The notes: generated by a model not told the origin, from the sequence alone. A stretch of 64,000 bases of DNA from an uncultured bacterium (GCA_946636615.1 CAMPBE010000004.1:1-64000), one strand, 5' to 3'. Positions 1 through 10,868 are shown, numbered from the stretch's first letter. Made by a program: numbers and translations.

Positions 1-103
1 ATGGTATTGTCATAGCTGATACAACACCAATAATACCTAAAGTAACCAATACTTCAGCCAAAGTAAACGCAAATCTACGTTTATTTTCATAATTGAAATT
101 CAT
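1..103 (-). CDS. Type IV prepilin/pseudopilin-like protein, N-terminal part only (runs off window start)
   Basis: Reverse-strand translation MNFNYENKRRFAFTLAEVLVTLGIIGVVSAMTIP has the prepilin pattern (FTLAEVLVTLGIIGVV). Confidence 0.8.
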   Translation of the reverse strand, partial: MNFNYENKRRFAFTLAEVLVTLGIIGVVSAMTIP

Positions 104-176
104 AAATTAACCTCATTTCTTTTTAATTGCATTCAAATTGTATCACATTCTATAAATATTTTTCAATAAGCTACAT

Positions 177-332
177 CTAATCTTTAAGATTTTTTATATT
201 TTCAGGGTGAGCAGAATTTGAAAGTATTATTTCATAATATTCATTTTTATCAATATTCACACCCATTGTCTTTGGATCCGCAAACACTTTTTTCTTTTTC
301 TTATTCAATAATTTTTTGTAATCACCTGCCAT
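177..332 (-). CDS. Hypothetical 51-aa protein (below ORF-track cutoff)
   Basis: Reverse translation MAGDYKKLLNKKKKKVFADPKTMGVNIDKNEYYEIILSNSAHPENIKNLKD*; intact start and stop between annotated genes. Confidence 0.5.
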   Translation of the reverse strand: MAGDYKKLLNKKKKKVFADPKTMGVNIDKNEYYEIILSNSAHPENIKNLKD

Positions 333-480
333 ATTCTAATTATATTACAAAATCTTAAAAACTGCTTGAAATTTAAATACATTTGTTTTACCATAACTAT
401 GCGTGCGTCGGTTTATTGTGGAAAATCGATTTAAGGAATTTAAAAAAGTACGAAATATAAAGATATAAAGGAATTTTAAA

Positions 481-834
481 ATGAACCCTATTATTGATGA
501 ATTGGAAAAAAATTATTTAAGAGACAATCTTCCTGAAGCTAATCCTGGCGATACTGTTAAAGTTTTCGTTAGAATTGTTGAAGGTAACAAAGAAAGAATT
601 CAGGCTTTTGAAGGAACTGTTATTAAGAAACACGGTTCAGGCGTTAATAAAACTATCACTGTTAGAAAAGTTTTCCAAGGTGTTGGTGTTGAACGTGTAT
701 TCTTACTAAATTCTCCAAGAATTGACAAAATCACAGTTCTTAGAAAAGGTGACGTTAGACGTTCTAAATTGTATTACTTGAGAGAACGTTCAGGTAAAGC
801 AACTCGTATCAAGGAAAAAATTGAAAAAAGATAA
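481..834 (+). CDS. rplS: 50S ribosomal protein L19
   Basis: Characteristic L19 sequence ([27 protein letters not shown]...[14 protein letters not shown]). Confidence 0.97.
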   Translation: MNPIIDELEKNYLRDNLPEANPGDTVKVFVRIVEGNKERIQAFEGTVIKKHGSGVNKTITVRKVFQGVGVERVFLLNSPRIDKITVLRKGDVRRSKLYYLRERSGKATRIKEKIEKR

Positions 835-1666
835 ACTTCATATACACTGGTATCCCGGTCATATTGCAAAAGCTGAAAAAAAGCTTAAGGAGCAATTATC
901 GTTGGTGGATGCGGTAATCGAAGTTATTGATGCGAGACTGCCTTTATCAAGCAGTTATGACAATATTACGAGGCTTTTAGGTGAAAAGCCTCGTCTTATT
1001 TTGCTTAATAAATCCGATTTGACAGACACAAATGAACTCAAAAAATTTATATCAATTATTGAAAAAAAAACAGGTTTTCCTGTACTAAAATCTGATGCCA
1101 AAAATTCAAAAGATCTTAATTTAATAGTAAAAAAGGCCGTAGAGCTATCTGAGCCAAGAATTCAAGCTATAATGAAAAAAGGGTTGCTGCGCAGACCAGC
1201 TCGTGTTATGGTTGTCGGAATGCCAAATGTAGGCAAATCAAGCATAATAAACAAACTTACAAAATCATCAAAGACAAAAATCGGTGCAAAAGCGGGAGTG
1301 ACAAGACAGCAGCAATGGGTTAGAATTAATCCTCAATTAGATTTACTTGATACACCAGGGATTATTCCAATGAAACAGGAAGATCAACTGCGAGCAAAAA
1401 AACTTGCGTTCGTTAATGCAGTTTCAGAAAACGCTTATTCTAACGAAGTAGTTGCAAAAGAGCTTTTACAACTACTTGATGAAAAATATTCGCAAACTGT
1501 AAAAGATTTTTATAAGGCAGAAAATTTAACGTTAGAAGATATTGCAAAATCAAGAAATTGGATAGTTTCAGGAGGAGAACCTGATATTGAAAGAACCTCT
1601 GTTTACATTTTAAGAGATTTTAGAGAAGGCAAAATCGGAAAATTTATTCTTGATGAGGTAGAATAA
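821..1666 (+). CDS. rbgA: Ribosome biogenesis GTPase YlqF/RbgA
   Basis: [14 protein letters not shown], circularly permuted GTPase motifs ([19 protein letters not shown]); follows rplS. Confidence 0.93.
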   Translation: MKKDKLHIHWYPGHIAKAEKKLKEQLSLVDAVIEVIDARLPLSSSYDNITRLLGEKPRLILLNKSDLTDTNELKKFISIIEKKTGFPVLKSDAKNSKDLNLIVKKAVELSEPRIQAIMKKGLLRRPARVMVVGMPNVGKSSIINKLTKSSKTKIGAKAGVTRQQQWVRINPQLDLLDTPGIIPMKQEDQLRAKKLAFVNAVSENAYSNEVVAKELLQLLDEKYSQTVKDFYKAENLTLEDIAKSRNWIVSGGEPDIERTSVYILRDFREGKIGKFILDEVE

Positions 1667-2319
1667 TGATTTCTCACATTGAATCACTAATTGATTTTGA
1701 TAATAAATTTGACAGCATAATAATTGGGACAGATGAGGCAGGTAGAGGGTCGGGAATAGGTGCTGTATTTGCCGCAGCTGTCTGTTTTACAAATAAAAGT
1801 GAAAAACTTTTAGAAAAACTATCCATATTAAACGATAGCAAACAACTATCGAAAAAGCACAGAGAAGAACTTTATAAAATTATAAAACAAGAAACTACAA
1901 ACTGTGTTACTCCAATATCAGCTGAAGAAATCGAAAAGATTAACATATTAAATGCATCATTAAAAGCTATGCGTTTATCAGTAGAAAATATTGCTAATAA
2001 AATTGATTCAAATAAAATTTTAGTATTGGTTGATGGTAATAAATTAATACCAAATTTAAATTTAAAACAAAAATATATAATAAAAGGTGATGCAATATCA
2101 GCATCAATTGCTGCTGCAAGCATTCTTGCAAAAGTTGAACGTGACAGATATGTTATTGAATTATCAAAAGAATATCCTCAATACGGCTGGGACAAAAATA
2201 TGGGATATTTGACAAAAGAACATCTGGAAGCTATTGATAAATTTGGCACAACACCGTACCACAGAATGTCTTACTTAAAAAAACATTTTGCAAAAAAGGA
2301 ACAATTAAGTTTATTTTAA
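1666..2319 (+). CDS. rnhB: Ribonuclease HII
   Basis: GTDEAGRGSGIG, NDSKQLSKKHREEL, GYLTKEHLEAIDKFGTTPYHRMSY; operon with rplS-rbgA. Confidence 0.93.
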   Translation: MISHIESLIDFDNKFDSIIIGTDEAGRGSGIGAVFAAAVCFTNKSEKLLEKLSILNDSKQLSKKHREELYKIIKQETTNCVTPISAEEIEKINILNASLKAMRLSVENIANKIDSNKILVLVDGNKLIPNLNLKQKYIIKGDAISASIAAASILAKVERDRYVIELSKEYPQYGWDKNMGYLTKEHLEAIDKFGTTPYHRMSYLKKHFAKKEQLSLF

Positions 2320-2367
2320 TAACAAAAAAATTTTTGTTTAATTTTTGAATCTATCAAGGAGATAAAA

Positions 2368-2859
2368 ATGCAAATTCATTCAATTAATTCAAACAGACAA
2401 GAATCCTTTACCGGAGGTATTCACCATAGAATATTCGACAAAGCTATAAAAGACGGCGGGAATTATGATGTTCTTATGAATAAAGCCAATGAAATCAATG
2501 GAATAAATAATCCAAATTACACAATAACACATGTCATTTATAACGCAAAAGAAAAGTATGCAGAATTTTTATTATCAGTAAGAGATATAATGAAATTTGT
2601 TCCAGGAATGGAAACAATAAAACCTCAACCTATAATTTCTAAGGGTGAAAATGTTGCAGAAGCTCTTTTGAATATAGATAAAAAACAATTATTGGAAGCA
2701 AATGAAGCTCTTGAAAATTCGTACACCAAACAATTCAATGAAACTGAAAAATACAGAAAAAAGGTTTTAGCAGAACACCAACAAAGACTTGTAGATTTAC
2801 AAAACAAATATAATGAATTTAGAAGTTTTTGGTCTGATTTTTATAAACGAAACAAGTAA
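2368..2859 (+). CDS. Hypothetical protein with N-terminal 'SFTGG' motif
   Basis: Ribosome-binding-site-like AAGGAG before ATG; 163 aa; no family recognised. Confidence 0.75.
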   Translation: MQIHSINSNRQESFTGGIHHRIFDKAIKDGGNYDVLMNKANEINGINNPNYTITHVIYNAKEKYAEFLLSVRDIMKFVPGMETIKPQPIISKGENVAEALLNIDKKQLLEANEALENSYTKQFNETEKYRKKVLAEHQQRLVDLQNKYNEFRSFWSDFYKRNK

Positions 2860-2860
2860 T

Positions 2861-2894
2861 AAAAAAGACGGGATAAAACCCGCCTTTTTTATTT
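2861..2894 (+). terminator. Rho-independent terminator (possibly bidirectional)
   Basis: aaaaaagacgggataaaacccgccttttttattt hairpin with T-run. Confidence 0.8.
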
Positions 2895-2904
2895 AATTTT
2901 GCTG

Positions 2905-3570
2905 TTAAACCAACGATAATTGTTTTTCTCCGGCAAAAATATTGTCTGAAGAAATATCAATTGAATCATGATTTACATCATAAAGAACCTCATTTTTAAT
3001 ATTTCTCAAATCTTCTTGCATCAATCTTCTTGGAGAACCTTCTTCCATAGAATGGTTTCTTAATAAATATGATGGATGGAAAATTGTTATTGCTCTGTAT
3101 TCTTTTCCGTCAACAGAAACATTCATCCATTGACCTCTTACTTTTGAAATTGTTTGTTTTTTATCTAACTCTACAAATGATTTTAGAGCAGTCGCACCAC
3201 AAAGAACGATTGCTCTTGGATTAATAATATCAATTTGTGCTTCTAAAAATTTTCTGCAAGCTGATTTTTCATCATCTGTCGGGACTCTGTTTTCAGGAGG
3301 TCTGCATTTTACTGTATTTATAATATAAACATCTTCTTGTCTGGAGATGCCTGCTTCTGCCAAAAATTCTGTTAAAAGTTTTCCTGCCCTGCCAACAAAC
3401 GGAGTTCCTGTCATATCTTCAGTTTCCCCGGGAGCTTCGCCTATCAATACAATTTTTGCAGTTGAAGGGTTACCGTCAGAAAAAACTATATTATTTCTTG
3501 TGCTTCCCAATGCGCAAGCATGACATTTTTCACATTTACCTCTAACTATCTCCAAACAATCTTTTTTCAT
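2905..3570 (-). CDS. Type-4-like (Fe-S) uracil-DNA glycosylase, copy 1
   Basis: CEKCHAC cluster motif, GEAPGETEDMTGTPFVGRAGKLL, NTVKCRPPENR, IFHPSYLLR. Confidence 0.9.
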   Translation of the reverse strand: MKKDCLEIVRGKCEKCHACALGSTRNNIVFSDGNPSTAKIVLIGEAPGETEDMTGTPFVGRAGKLLTEFLAEAGISRQEDVYIINTVKCRPPENRVPTDDEKSACRKFLEAQIDIINPRAIVLCGATALKSFVELDKKQTISKVRGQWMNVSVDGKEYRAITIFHPSYLLRNHSMEEGSPRRLMQEDLRNIKNEVLYDVNHDSIDISSDNIFAGEKQLSLV

Positions 3571-5033
3571 ATTTTCTCCTCTTTAAATAATCCTACGTTG
3601 TATTTTTTACAATAACGTCTCAATTCTTTCATTATCACATCTGATAACATAAATACTGCTATTAAGTTTGGCACAGCCAAGAATAAAGTAAATGCATCAG
3701 ATAGATTAATTATACTTTTAAAATTCATGGCAGAACCAATAATAATGAATATACAATATATAACCTGAAAAGTCCTTGTTGTCAATTTTGTATCACCAAA
3801 TAAATAATTCCACGCCTTAATTCCGTAATAAGAACCGCAAAGCATTGTCGATAGCACAAAGCAACTTGCCATAAATGTTAATAATATTGGGAAAAATGGA
3901 CACACACTACCAAATGCTTTTGATGTTAATTCAATCCCAGCAATACCTGTCGTATTAAGATATTCACCAGAAACTACAATTACAAAGGCTGTTGCAGAGC
4001 CAACTATCACTGTATCAACAAAAGGTTGAAGCATCGCAATAAAGGCTTGAGCAACAGGTTTTGATGTTTTTACTGCAGAAAAAGCAATCGGTGCAGTGCC
4101 GAGCCCTGCCTCATTTGCAAACATTGCTCGTCTAAATCCCCATAGCATACAAGCAAAAACCCCGCCTGTTAATGCTCGAGGTTCAAATGCCTCTTTTAAA
4201 ATCATATGAACTGTATGCGGAACATGCCCGATGTGATATAAACAAATTGCAAACGCAGTTAATACATACAGAGTACACATCACAGGCGTGACTTTTGAGG
4301 TAAATTTTCCTATAGCTTTTATACCACCTATAATAGTTACATATGTGATAACAGCAACTATCAAACCCAACAACCAACTTTGATTTGCAAAGAAACTATG
4401 TTCTCCTCCTGTAACCTCAGTTATTTGCGTTGTCATTGCATTTATTTGAAACAAGTTCCAACCACCAATCATTGCGAATATACAACAAATTGCATAAATC
4501 TTTGAAAGATGTGGGGCAAACTTTCCTATATATTTATTGTTTTTTAATGCACCTTCAATATAATACATAGGGCCGCCAGCAATAGTTCCGTCAGAATTAA
4601 TTTTTCTAAATTTTATACCCAATAAGACTTCTGCAAATTTTAGCGCCATCGAGAAAAATCCTGCGCAAATCATCCAAAAAATTACTCCCGGTCCTCCAAT
4701 TGAAACTGCAGCGGCAGAGCCTGCAACATTACCAATACCTGCCGAAGCTGATATAGTTGCAGTAAGCGCTTGAAAAGATGACACCTCGCCACGTTTCTTC
4801 TTTTTTATTATATCTTTATGTTCATAATTCTTTGTTATAAGTTTTAAAGCATGCTTAAATCCCCAAATTCCGATAAAGCGTGTTCTAAATGTAAAATAAA
4901 AAGCAGCAGACATTAAGAGGGCTACCAAAAATTCAATCCTCACACCTTGAATTGTAACTGAACTGAATATTATCCCTGAAATTTTATCGGCTATTGGAGA
5001 TAAAAGGGTATCTATTGCTGCATCTAAATTCAT
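3567..5033 (-). CDS. Alanine/glycine:cation symporter (AGCS) family protein
   Basis: Multi-pass; ATISASAGIGNVAGSAAAVSIGGPG and FANEAGLGTAPIAFSA are typical AGCS motifs. Confidence 0.92.
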   Translation of the reverse strand: MNLDAAIDTLLSPIADKISGIIFSSVTIQGVRIEFLVALLMSAAFYFTFRTRFIGIWGFKHALKLITKNYEHKDIIKKKKRGEVSSFQALTATISASAGIGNVAGSAAAVSIGGPGVIFWMICAGFFSMALKFAEVLLGIKFRKINSDGTIAGGPMYYIEGALKNNKYIGKFAPHLSKIYAICCIFAMIGGWNLFQINAMTTQITEVTGGEHSFFANQSWLLGLIVAVITYVTIIGGIKAIGKFTSKVTPVMCTLYVLTAFAICLYHIGHVPHTVHMILKEAFEPRALTGGVFACMLWGFRRAMFANEAGLGTAPIAFSAVKTSKPVAQAFIAMLQPFVDTVIVGSATAFVIVVSGEYLNTTGIAGIELTSKAFGSVCPFFPILLTFMASCFVLSTMLCGSYYGIKAWNYLFGDTKLTTRTFQVIYCIFIIIGSAMNFKSIINLSDAFTLFLAVPNLIAVFMLSDVIMKELRRYCKKYNVGLFKEEKI

Positions 5034-5120
5034 TACTTGTATATTTTAACATAAACATATTGCAAAATTACACATTATAAAAAGTTTGCGATATAATATA
5101 ATAAAATAAGGAGCAAAATT

Positions 5121-6167
5121 ATGTGCGATGTAGTAACAATTGGAAGTGCCACAATGGATGTTTTTGTAGAATGTGAAGACGCAAATATAGTATCTGTTTC
5201 TACAAAAAATAAAAAATCAGAATTTATGAGCTACCCATACGGTTCAAAGGTAGAGATATCTGATTTTTCATCACAAGTCGGCGGAGGTGGAGTTAACACC
5301 GCCTGCAACTTTTCAAATCTTGGATATAAAGCATGCGCAATGTTTAAAGTAGGAGATGATATTTATTCTGAAGGCATATTATCCTTTTTAAAAGATAAAA
5401 ACATAGATATGAATTGCATCGTACAAGATCCGAAAATGAGCACCGGTTTTTCGATAATTCTTGTAAGTTTTCAAGGGGACAGAACCGTTCTGGCACACAG
5501 AGGTGCAAACGGAAAAATAAAAAAATCAGATATTAACTTTGAAGCAATAAAGAAAGCAAAACTTGTATATATAGCACCTTTAAATGGGGATAGTACAAAA
5601 GTTCTTGATGATATAGTTAATTTTGCAAAAGAAAATGATGTTATAGTTTGCTTTAACGCAGGAACATCAAGCATTAAAAAAGGCTTTAACTATATGAGAA
5701 AGATATTGGAAAATGCTCACATAGTTGTTATGAATAAAGAAGAAGCATCAATGGCAACAGGAATTCAAGTAAGACCTGACACAAGCAAAGATAAATTTTC
5801 AGAACAACTTGTTCACCCTGATATCAAAGAAATGTTCCAAAAGTTAAAAGTAAGAGATTATCAGGTAATTGTAATCACAGACGGCGGTCGTGGCGCATAT
5901 GCCTATGCAGGCGACAAATACTTCTTCTGTCCTGTATTTGACGGTCCTGTTGTATCAACACTTGGCGCAGGTGATGCTTTTGCATCAACTTTCTGTGCAG
6001 CGTTGGCAAAGAGCGAGCTTGATATAGGAAAGTCTCTAATGTATGCTTCTGTTAATTCATCAGGTGTTGTTTCACAATTTGGTGCAACTCAAGGCCTTAT
6101 GACTTTTGATGAGATTGAAACTAAACTCTTGGAACACCCTGAATATACATACCAGACTGCAGATTAG
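5121..6167 (+). CDS. PfkB-family carbohydrate kinase
   Basis: GGGGVNTACNFSNLGYKA and VSTLGAGDAFASTF signatures. Confidence 0.9.
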   Translation: MCDVVTIGSATMDVFVECEDANIVSVSTKNKKSEFMSYPYGSKVEISDFSSQVGGGGVNTACNFSNLGYKACAMFKVGDDIYSEGILSFLKDKNIDMNCIVQDPKMSTGFSIILVSFQGDRTVLAHRGANGKIKKSDINFEAIKKAKLVYIAPLNGDSTKVLDDIVNFAKENDVIVCFNAGTSSIKKGFNYMRKILENAHIVVMNKEEASMATGIQVRPDTSKDKFSEQLVHPDIKEMFQKLKVRDYQVIVITDGGRGAYAYAGDKYFFCPVFDGPVVSTLGAGDAFASTFCAALAKSELDIGKSLMYASVNSSGVVSQFGATQGLMTFDEIETKLLEHPEYTYQTAD

Positions 6168-6913
6168 TCTGCATCTTTTTCATAAGTTTTAATCAACTCG
6201 TAATCCCAAACAAGAGTCGAAATAGTTAAAAGATATATCAACAGAATTCCTGTTAAGAAATTAGATAATTTGGTAATTGTAAATTGCATAGAAGATAACA
6301 TAATTCCAACACTCTCAATATTACCTCTGTGCACTATCGCCAAGAATGTTCCGAACATAAAGAAAATTATAAACACAACAAAAGTTACTAATATATACGC
6401 AAATATAAATACCCATAATCTCTTAAAAAACAAAGATATATAATGTTTTAGCGATGGGTTTTCAAATAATTTATAAGCTTCATTACTATTATAATTATAT
6501 GAAAAACCTGATTGAATCATTGTAAGTGGGATTGCAAGCAGCATTTCTGTAGCAAAGGCAACTCTTAAATAATCAGGAAAAATTTTTGCAAATGTCATCG
6601 GGACAACAAAAAACAAAAAGAAAATCAACGGTTTTTGAAAAAACAATTGAAACGGTCTAAAATCAATATCAGGCAACTCTCTTTCATGCAAAAATATAAC
6701 TTCATATCCTATTATAAACACAGAAAAAATAAACCAAGCCAAAATATACAAACTTTTTGCTAAGATGCCTAATGATTCAACACCATCAACCGTAACACAA
6801 ACATCAATAAGTCCCAATATTCCACACAAAGAAAATAAAGCTATATGCCTGGAAAAAGATTCCTTTCCACTATATATCCTTTTTATCCCCTCTAACATTT
6901 TCATAAATTTCAA
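6164..6913 (-). CDS. Hypothetical multi-pass membrane protein
   Basis: Several hydrophobic segments; convergent 4-nt overlap with the PfkB gene. Confidence 0.7.
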   Translation of the reverse strand: MKFMKMLEGIKRIYSGKESFSRHIALFSLCGILGLIDVCVTVDGVESLGILAKSLYILAWFIFSVFIIGYEVIFLHERELPDIDFRPFQLFFQKPLIFFLFFVVPMTFAKIFPDYLRVAFATEMLLAIPLTMIQSGFSYNYNSNEAYKLFENPSLKHYISLFFKRLWVFIFAYILVTFVVFIIFFMFGTFLAIVHRGNIESVGIMLSSMQFTITKLSNFLTGILLIYLLTISTLVWDYELIKTYEKDAD

Positions 6914-6982
6914 TCTCCTAGAAAAATTATATCAATTTACATCTTAATTGCAAGAAGATATTTTTTTAGATAAAATTTAGTC

Positions 6983-8059
6983 ATGGAGACTGAAATTAAA
7001 CAACAATTTACTTTGTTACAAGAACGTTTTAATAAAATAAATACATTTGATTTAAGTTCATTAAAAAAAGAAGTTGAAGAATTAGAAACGCAGCTTCAAT
7101 CCCCAGAAATTTGGGCTGACCAAAAAAGAGCTTCCGAATTGGGCTCAAAAATTAGGGATATTAAAGATATTGTTGAATTTATTAACAAATGGCAAGCCGT
7201 TCTTGACGATACCGAAACAGCGTTAGAAATTGGCGATGAAGATTTAATCAAAGAATGCTCAATATCACTGCAAGAAATGGAAAAAGCATTGGACAAATTT
7301 GAAATCAAACAAATGCTAAATGGAGAATATGATGAAGCCGATGCAATTCTGACAATAAACGCAGGAGCTGGCGGCACTGATGCACAAGATTGGGCGAGTT
7401 TGTTACTTAGAATGTATATGAGATGGGCTGAAAACAAGAATTGGAAAGTTGAATTATTAGACAAACTTGACGGCGATGAAGCGGGTATAAAATCTGCTAC
7501 AATCAAAATTACAGGCAAATATGCATACGGTTATTCCAAAGCAGAAAAAGGGGTTCACAGATTAGTCAGAATCTCTCCGTTCAACGCAAACGGCAAACGT
7601 CAAACCAGCTTTGCTTCAGTTGAAGTTTCACCTATAATAGAAGATTTTGAAAAAACAATAACAATTCCGCCTGAAGAACTTGAAATAGATACAATGCGCT
7701 CAGGTGGTGCAGGCGGACAAAATGTAAATAAAGTAGAAACAGCCGTTAGAATTTTACACAAACCTACAGGAATAGTCGTAAAATGTCAGCAAGAACGTTC
7801 ACAGTTACAAAATAAAGAAAATGCAATGCAAATTTTGGCTTCAAAACTTCTTGCAATTCGTCAGGCTGAGCATGAGAAAAAGCTTGCTGAATTAAAGGGA
7901 GAAAATGTTGATATCAATTTTGGTTCCCAAATTCGCTCTTACGTATTCCATCCATACAAAATGGTAAAAGATCATAGAACAAACTATGAAGTCAGCAACG
8001 TAGATGCTGTTATGGACGGTGATTTAGACGGATTTATTGAGGCTTATTTAAAAAGCTAA
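6983..8059 (+). CDS. prfB: Peptide chain release factor 2 (uninterrupted ORF)
   Basis: Contains the GGQ motif ([21 protein letters not shown]) and RF2-type domain order. Confidence 0.95.
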   Translation: METEIKQQFTLLQERFNKINTFDLSSLKKEVEELETQLQSPEIWADQKRASELGSKIRDIKDIVEFINKWQAVLDDTETALEIGDEDLIKECSISLQEMEKALDKFEIKQMLNGEYDEADAILTINAGAGGTDAQDWASLLLRMYMRWAENKNWKVELLDKLDGDEAGIKSATIKITGKYAYGYSKAEKGVHRLVRISPFNANGKRQTSFASVEVSPIIEDFEKTITIPPEELEIDTMRSGGAGGQNVNKVETAVRILHKPTGIVVKCQQERSQLQNKENAMQILASKLLAIRQAEHEKKLAELKGENVDINFGSQIRSYVFHPYKMVKDHRTNYEVSNVDAVMDGDLDGFIEAYLKS

Positions 8060-8268
8060 TCAAAACAAATTTTCTTTAATTCAAATTCAATATCATCAAC
8101 TTTTTCTAACTTTTCACTCAAGAGATTTGTTAGAATATATAAATGATTAGCACAATCTGTTGTAAAATCCGATTCACAGATTTTGTTCAAAAAATACGCA
8201 ATATCGTATATGCTGTCTAAAATCTCGTCCATTTTTTCTAAATGTGATTTAATTATTTCTTTGTTCAT
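8056..8268 (-). CDS. Hypothetical 70-aa protein
   Basis: Complete ORF convergent with prfB, stop codons overlapping. Confidence 0.55.
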   Translation of the reverse strand: MNKEIIKSHLEKMDEILDSIYDIAYFLNKICESDFTTDCANHLYILTNLLSEKLEKVDDIEFELKKICFD

Positions 8269-8439
8269 TTCATTGTCACTTTCTTTTTACAAAAATTATA
8301 TAACTAATTAAAGTAATAAACCACACGCAATAATATGAAAAATTCATATTATTACATAATTTTTGTCATTATTGTACAAGTCAAGTAATAATTTACATAA
8401 TTACAATAATGCAATACGGTATAAAATAATTAAGCATAA

Positions 8440-8690
8440 ACTTTCCGGACCTTTGACGGAGTGAACAATCAATGTTTGTGAGGAAATAACAAAGGCTCGT
8501 ACTGTCTGAACGGTAATTTTTTAGATTCTGAATCAAGTTCAGAATGACAGTTAAAAAAGTGAGTTTACGAGCCTTTTACCGAACAATTACATTGATGTGA
8601 ACGAAGGAACAGGTCCAAGTTTCTTTGGTGTCTTTCTTTTCGACAAAAGAAAGACACTGCAGGGGTGCAGGGGCAGCATAAGCCCCGCAT
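8440..8690. repeat. Composite intergenic inverted-repeat element
   Basis: Nested complementary arms: ggacct/aggtcc, catcaatgt-like arms, aggctcgta/tacgagcct, ttctgaa/ttcagaa; then gtgtctttctttt-cgac-aaaagaaagacac and ggggc/gcccc hairpins. Confidence 0.7.
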
Positions 8691-8828
8691 ATAGATATAG
8701 TTGTTGTATTTATTATCAGATAAAGAAATTATCAATTTAATAATCCTGCTAAAAAATACTGCTTATGTGTTGTATATTACATAATATAATGCGTTGTTTA
8801 TAGCAACAAAATATCTTATTATTAACCT

Positions 8829-9047
8829 ATGGATGAAAAACTGATAAAATTAGGAAATTGTATAAGATTTCAAAGATTACAACAAAAACTTTCACAAGAA
8901 CAATTAGTAGAAAAATCAAACTCAATAACAGCACAACACCTAAGCAAGATTGAAAAAGGTCAAGTTGATATGAGAGTATCTACGTTGTTTGCAATCCTGA
9001 AAGCTCTAAATTGCAAACTTGAAGATTTAATTGATTTATCTGAATAG
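8829..9047 (+). CDS. XRE-family helix-turn-helix transcriptional regulator
   Basis: IRFQRLQQKLSQEQLVEKSNSITAQHLSKIEKGQVDMRVSTLFAILKAL. Confidence 0.85.
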   Translation: MDEKLIKLGNCIRFQRLQQKLSQEQLVEKSNSITAQHLSKIEKGQVDMRVSTLFAILKALNCKLEDLIDLSE

Positions 9048-9057
9048 AAAGATTTGG

Positions 9058-9172
9058 CTACCCCTCACATTATGGGAGGGGAGTGATGGGTGGGTATTAT
9101 TTCCGTTGTTGCTGATAGAAAATGAAATTACAATTTATTTGTGGGCACATTTCATTTTGCCCACACTACATG
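9058..9172. repeat. Intergenic palindromic repeats
   Basis: cccctcacattatgggagggg and gtgggcacatttcattttgcccacac are near-perfect palindromes. Confidence 0.5.
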
Positions 9173-9805
9173 CTAAATTAAATTTTCTCCATGCAAATCA
9201 GTTCCGCCGGTTTTTATCAGATTATATTTATCTGCAACTTTTTCAACAGATTCAGCCTTATGAAATTTTATTATTCCTCTATGTCTTTTGTATGGATAAT
9301 AAACTTCAATGCCGTCAAGTCCAAATGAAATAAGTTTTTTTACAAACCTGTCAAGACTAAAACACCAACAGCAAGCAGGATGTGCCAATACTGCGATACC
9401 ACCGGCATTGTGTATTGCATTCATTAGTTTTTTTAGATTTCTTGTTGAAAAAATTCTTACTATATCAGCTTCTGTTTCTTTTTTATTCTTTGCCATAAAT
9501 TTCAAAAGTTCAGCATTTTCAACATTTATTCCATAAGCTAGCAAATGCAAAAATACATATCCGCACCACACGTCAAATTCAACAGCAGGGAGCAAAATGT
9601 CATCTTTAATTAATTTATGAGCGTCAACTGTATTATGGTCACAAATTGCTATTTTTTTGTATCCTTTGGTTTTTGCTTGTCTGACTATATCTTCTGCATC
9701 AGCCTTTCCGTCTGAAAATGTTGTATGAATATGCAAATTTACACTATTACTTTCAAAATCTTCACGACTAAAAGACTTCATTTCTTCCAGAAAAGAACTT
9801 TTCAC
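9173..9805 (-). CDS. PHP-domain metal-dependent phosphoesterase
   Basis: NLHIHTTFSDGKADAEDIV, ICDHNTVDA, LAHPACCW, GTDLHG motifs. Confidence 0.88.
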   Translation of the reverse strand: MKSSFLEEMKSFSREDFESNSVNLHIHTTFSDGKADAEDIVRQAKTKGYKKIAICDHNTVDAHKLIKDDILLPAVEFDVWCGYVFLHLLAYGINVENAELLKFMAKNKKETEADIVRIFSTRNLKKLMNAIHNAGGIAVLAHPACCWCFSLDRFVKKLISFGLDGIEVYYPYKRHRGIIKFHKAESVEKVADKYNLIKTGGTDLHGENLI

Positions 9806-9866
9806 ATTTTACCTTTCACTTTTAAATTCTTTGTACTACAATAATTTTACAACAAAAGGGTTTTAT

Positions 9867-10868
9867 ATGGCAAAAAAAGAAAAACGAGTTTTAAGCATTT
9901 TTTTTGAAGGGTTAAAAATATATTGTCTGAATATTCATAAATTTCTTTTATACATGCTATTTCCTGTATTAGGTCAGCTATTAGGTATTTGGCTTGTTTT
10001 TGGAATAACTTATTGGTACACATCAAATATTCAGGATTTATCAACAAAATTTCCAGCATTAAACGAACCAACTTCAATGATATTCTGCGTTTTACTAGCT
10101 ATAATTCCGGGATTAATTATTTTCATGCGAGCATTCTGGGATTATCTTGTTGCATATGGCGCGTTGAACTCTATGACTGAAGGTTATCTGAACACAGGCA
10201 GAGTTTATGATTTTAAATCCCATAATGAAGTTGTATTAAACAAGACATTTTCATTTATTGCACTATGGTTTTTATTTGGTTTGTTTACATTGCTTGCAAC
10301 AATTCCTATTTTTTGGATTTTAGGCTTTATATTTTTCGTATATTTTATATTAATTTTTCAAGTATTTACATTTGAAAACGGACTTTCACCAATCGGATAT
10401 TTCAGAAGAAGCCTAGTAATCATAAAAGGTAACTTTGCAAGAACATTTCTTTTGATGACAATTCTTGTTATTTTAACTTACTATCTTTTAACATCAGGAC
10501 TTACTGTTGTTTTTGATTATCTAAATTGGACTCATTCTTTATCAAAAGGCCTTGAAAATTGGGTTTTAACATTACCAATAGAACCACTTGAACCTCTTGG
10601 AATTACTCCTTCAAAAATATCAATAATGATTATTCAAAACATAATTATGTTTGTCGCAGTCGGTTTTACACTACCGTTAAGAAGTATTTGTTGGACTCTT
10701 TGGTATAATAACTTGAATGATGTTGTTCCAGAAGAAATTAGCAAACCTCTAAAGAAAAAATCAACAAAAAAAACATCTAAAAAATTACCGAAAAATTTCA
10801 AGATAGAAAAAAGAGAAATTGATCCTGAAATAATAAGACGTGCTAGACTTGAGGATGACGAATACTAA
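9867..10868 (+). CDS. Hypothetical multi-pass membrane protein
   Basis: ORF 9831..10868; MAKKEKR... at 9867 is the more likely start; Lys-rich C-terminus. Confidence 0.7.
   Translation: MAKKEKRVLSIFFEGLKIYCLNIHKFLLYMLFPVLGQLLGIWLVFGITYWYTSNIQDLSTKFPALNEPTSMIFCVLLAIIPGLIIFMRAFWDYLVAYGALNSMTEGYLNTGRVYDFKSHNEVVLNKTFSFIALWFLFGLFTLLATIPIFWILGFIFFVYFILIFQVFTFENGLSPIGYFRRSLVIIKGNFARTFLLMTILVILTYYLLTSGLTVVFDYLNWTHSLSKGLENWVLTLPIEPLEPLGITPSKISIMIIQNIIMFVAVGFTLPLRSICWTLWYNNLNDVVPEEISKPLKKKSTKKTSKKLPKNFKIEKREIDPEIIRRARLEDDEY

Noticed and set aside
360-480. Possible L19 leader RNA upstream of rplS
   Set aside because: AT-rich leader with no convincing conserved hairpin visible by eye; needs a covariance-model search.
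7096-7518. 140-aa ORF antisense to prfB
   Set aside because: Lies wholly inside a confident conserved CDS; Ser-rich composition typical of an antisense shadow frame.
8440-8690. Interpretation as a tRNA or known riboswitch
   Set aside because: Arms do not form a cloverleaf and no known riboswitch consensus was recognised; kept as an unexplained structured repeat.
9031-9536. Plus-strand ORFs 9031..9333 and 9309..9536
   Set aside because: Run through intergenic palindromes and antisense to the PHP-domain gene; no protein-like features.
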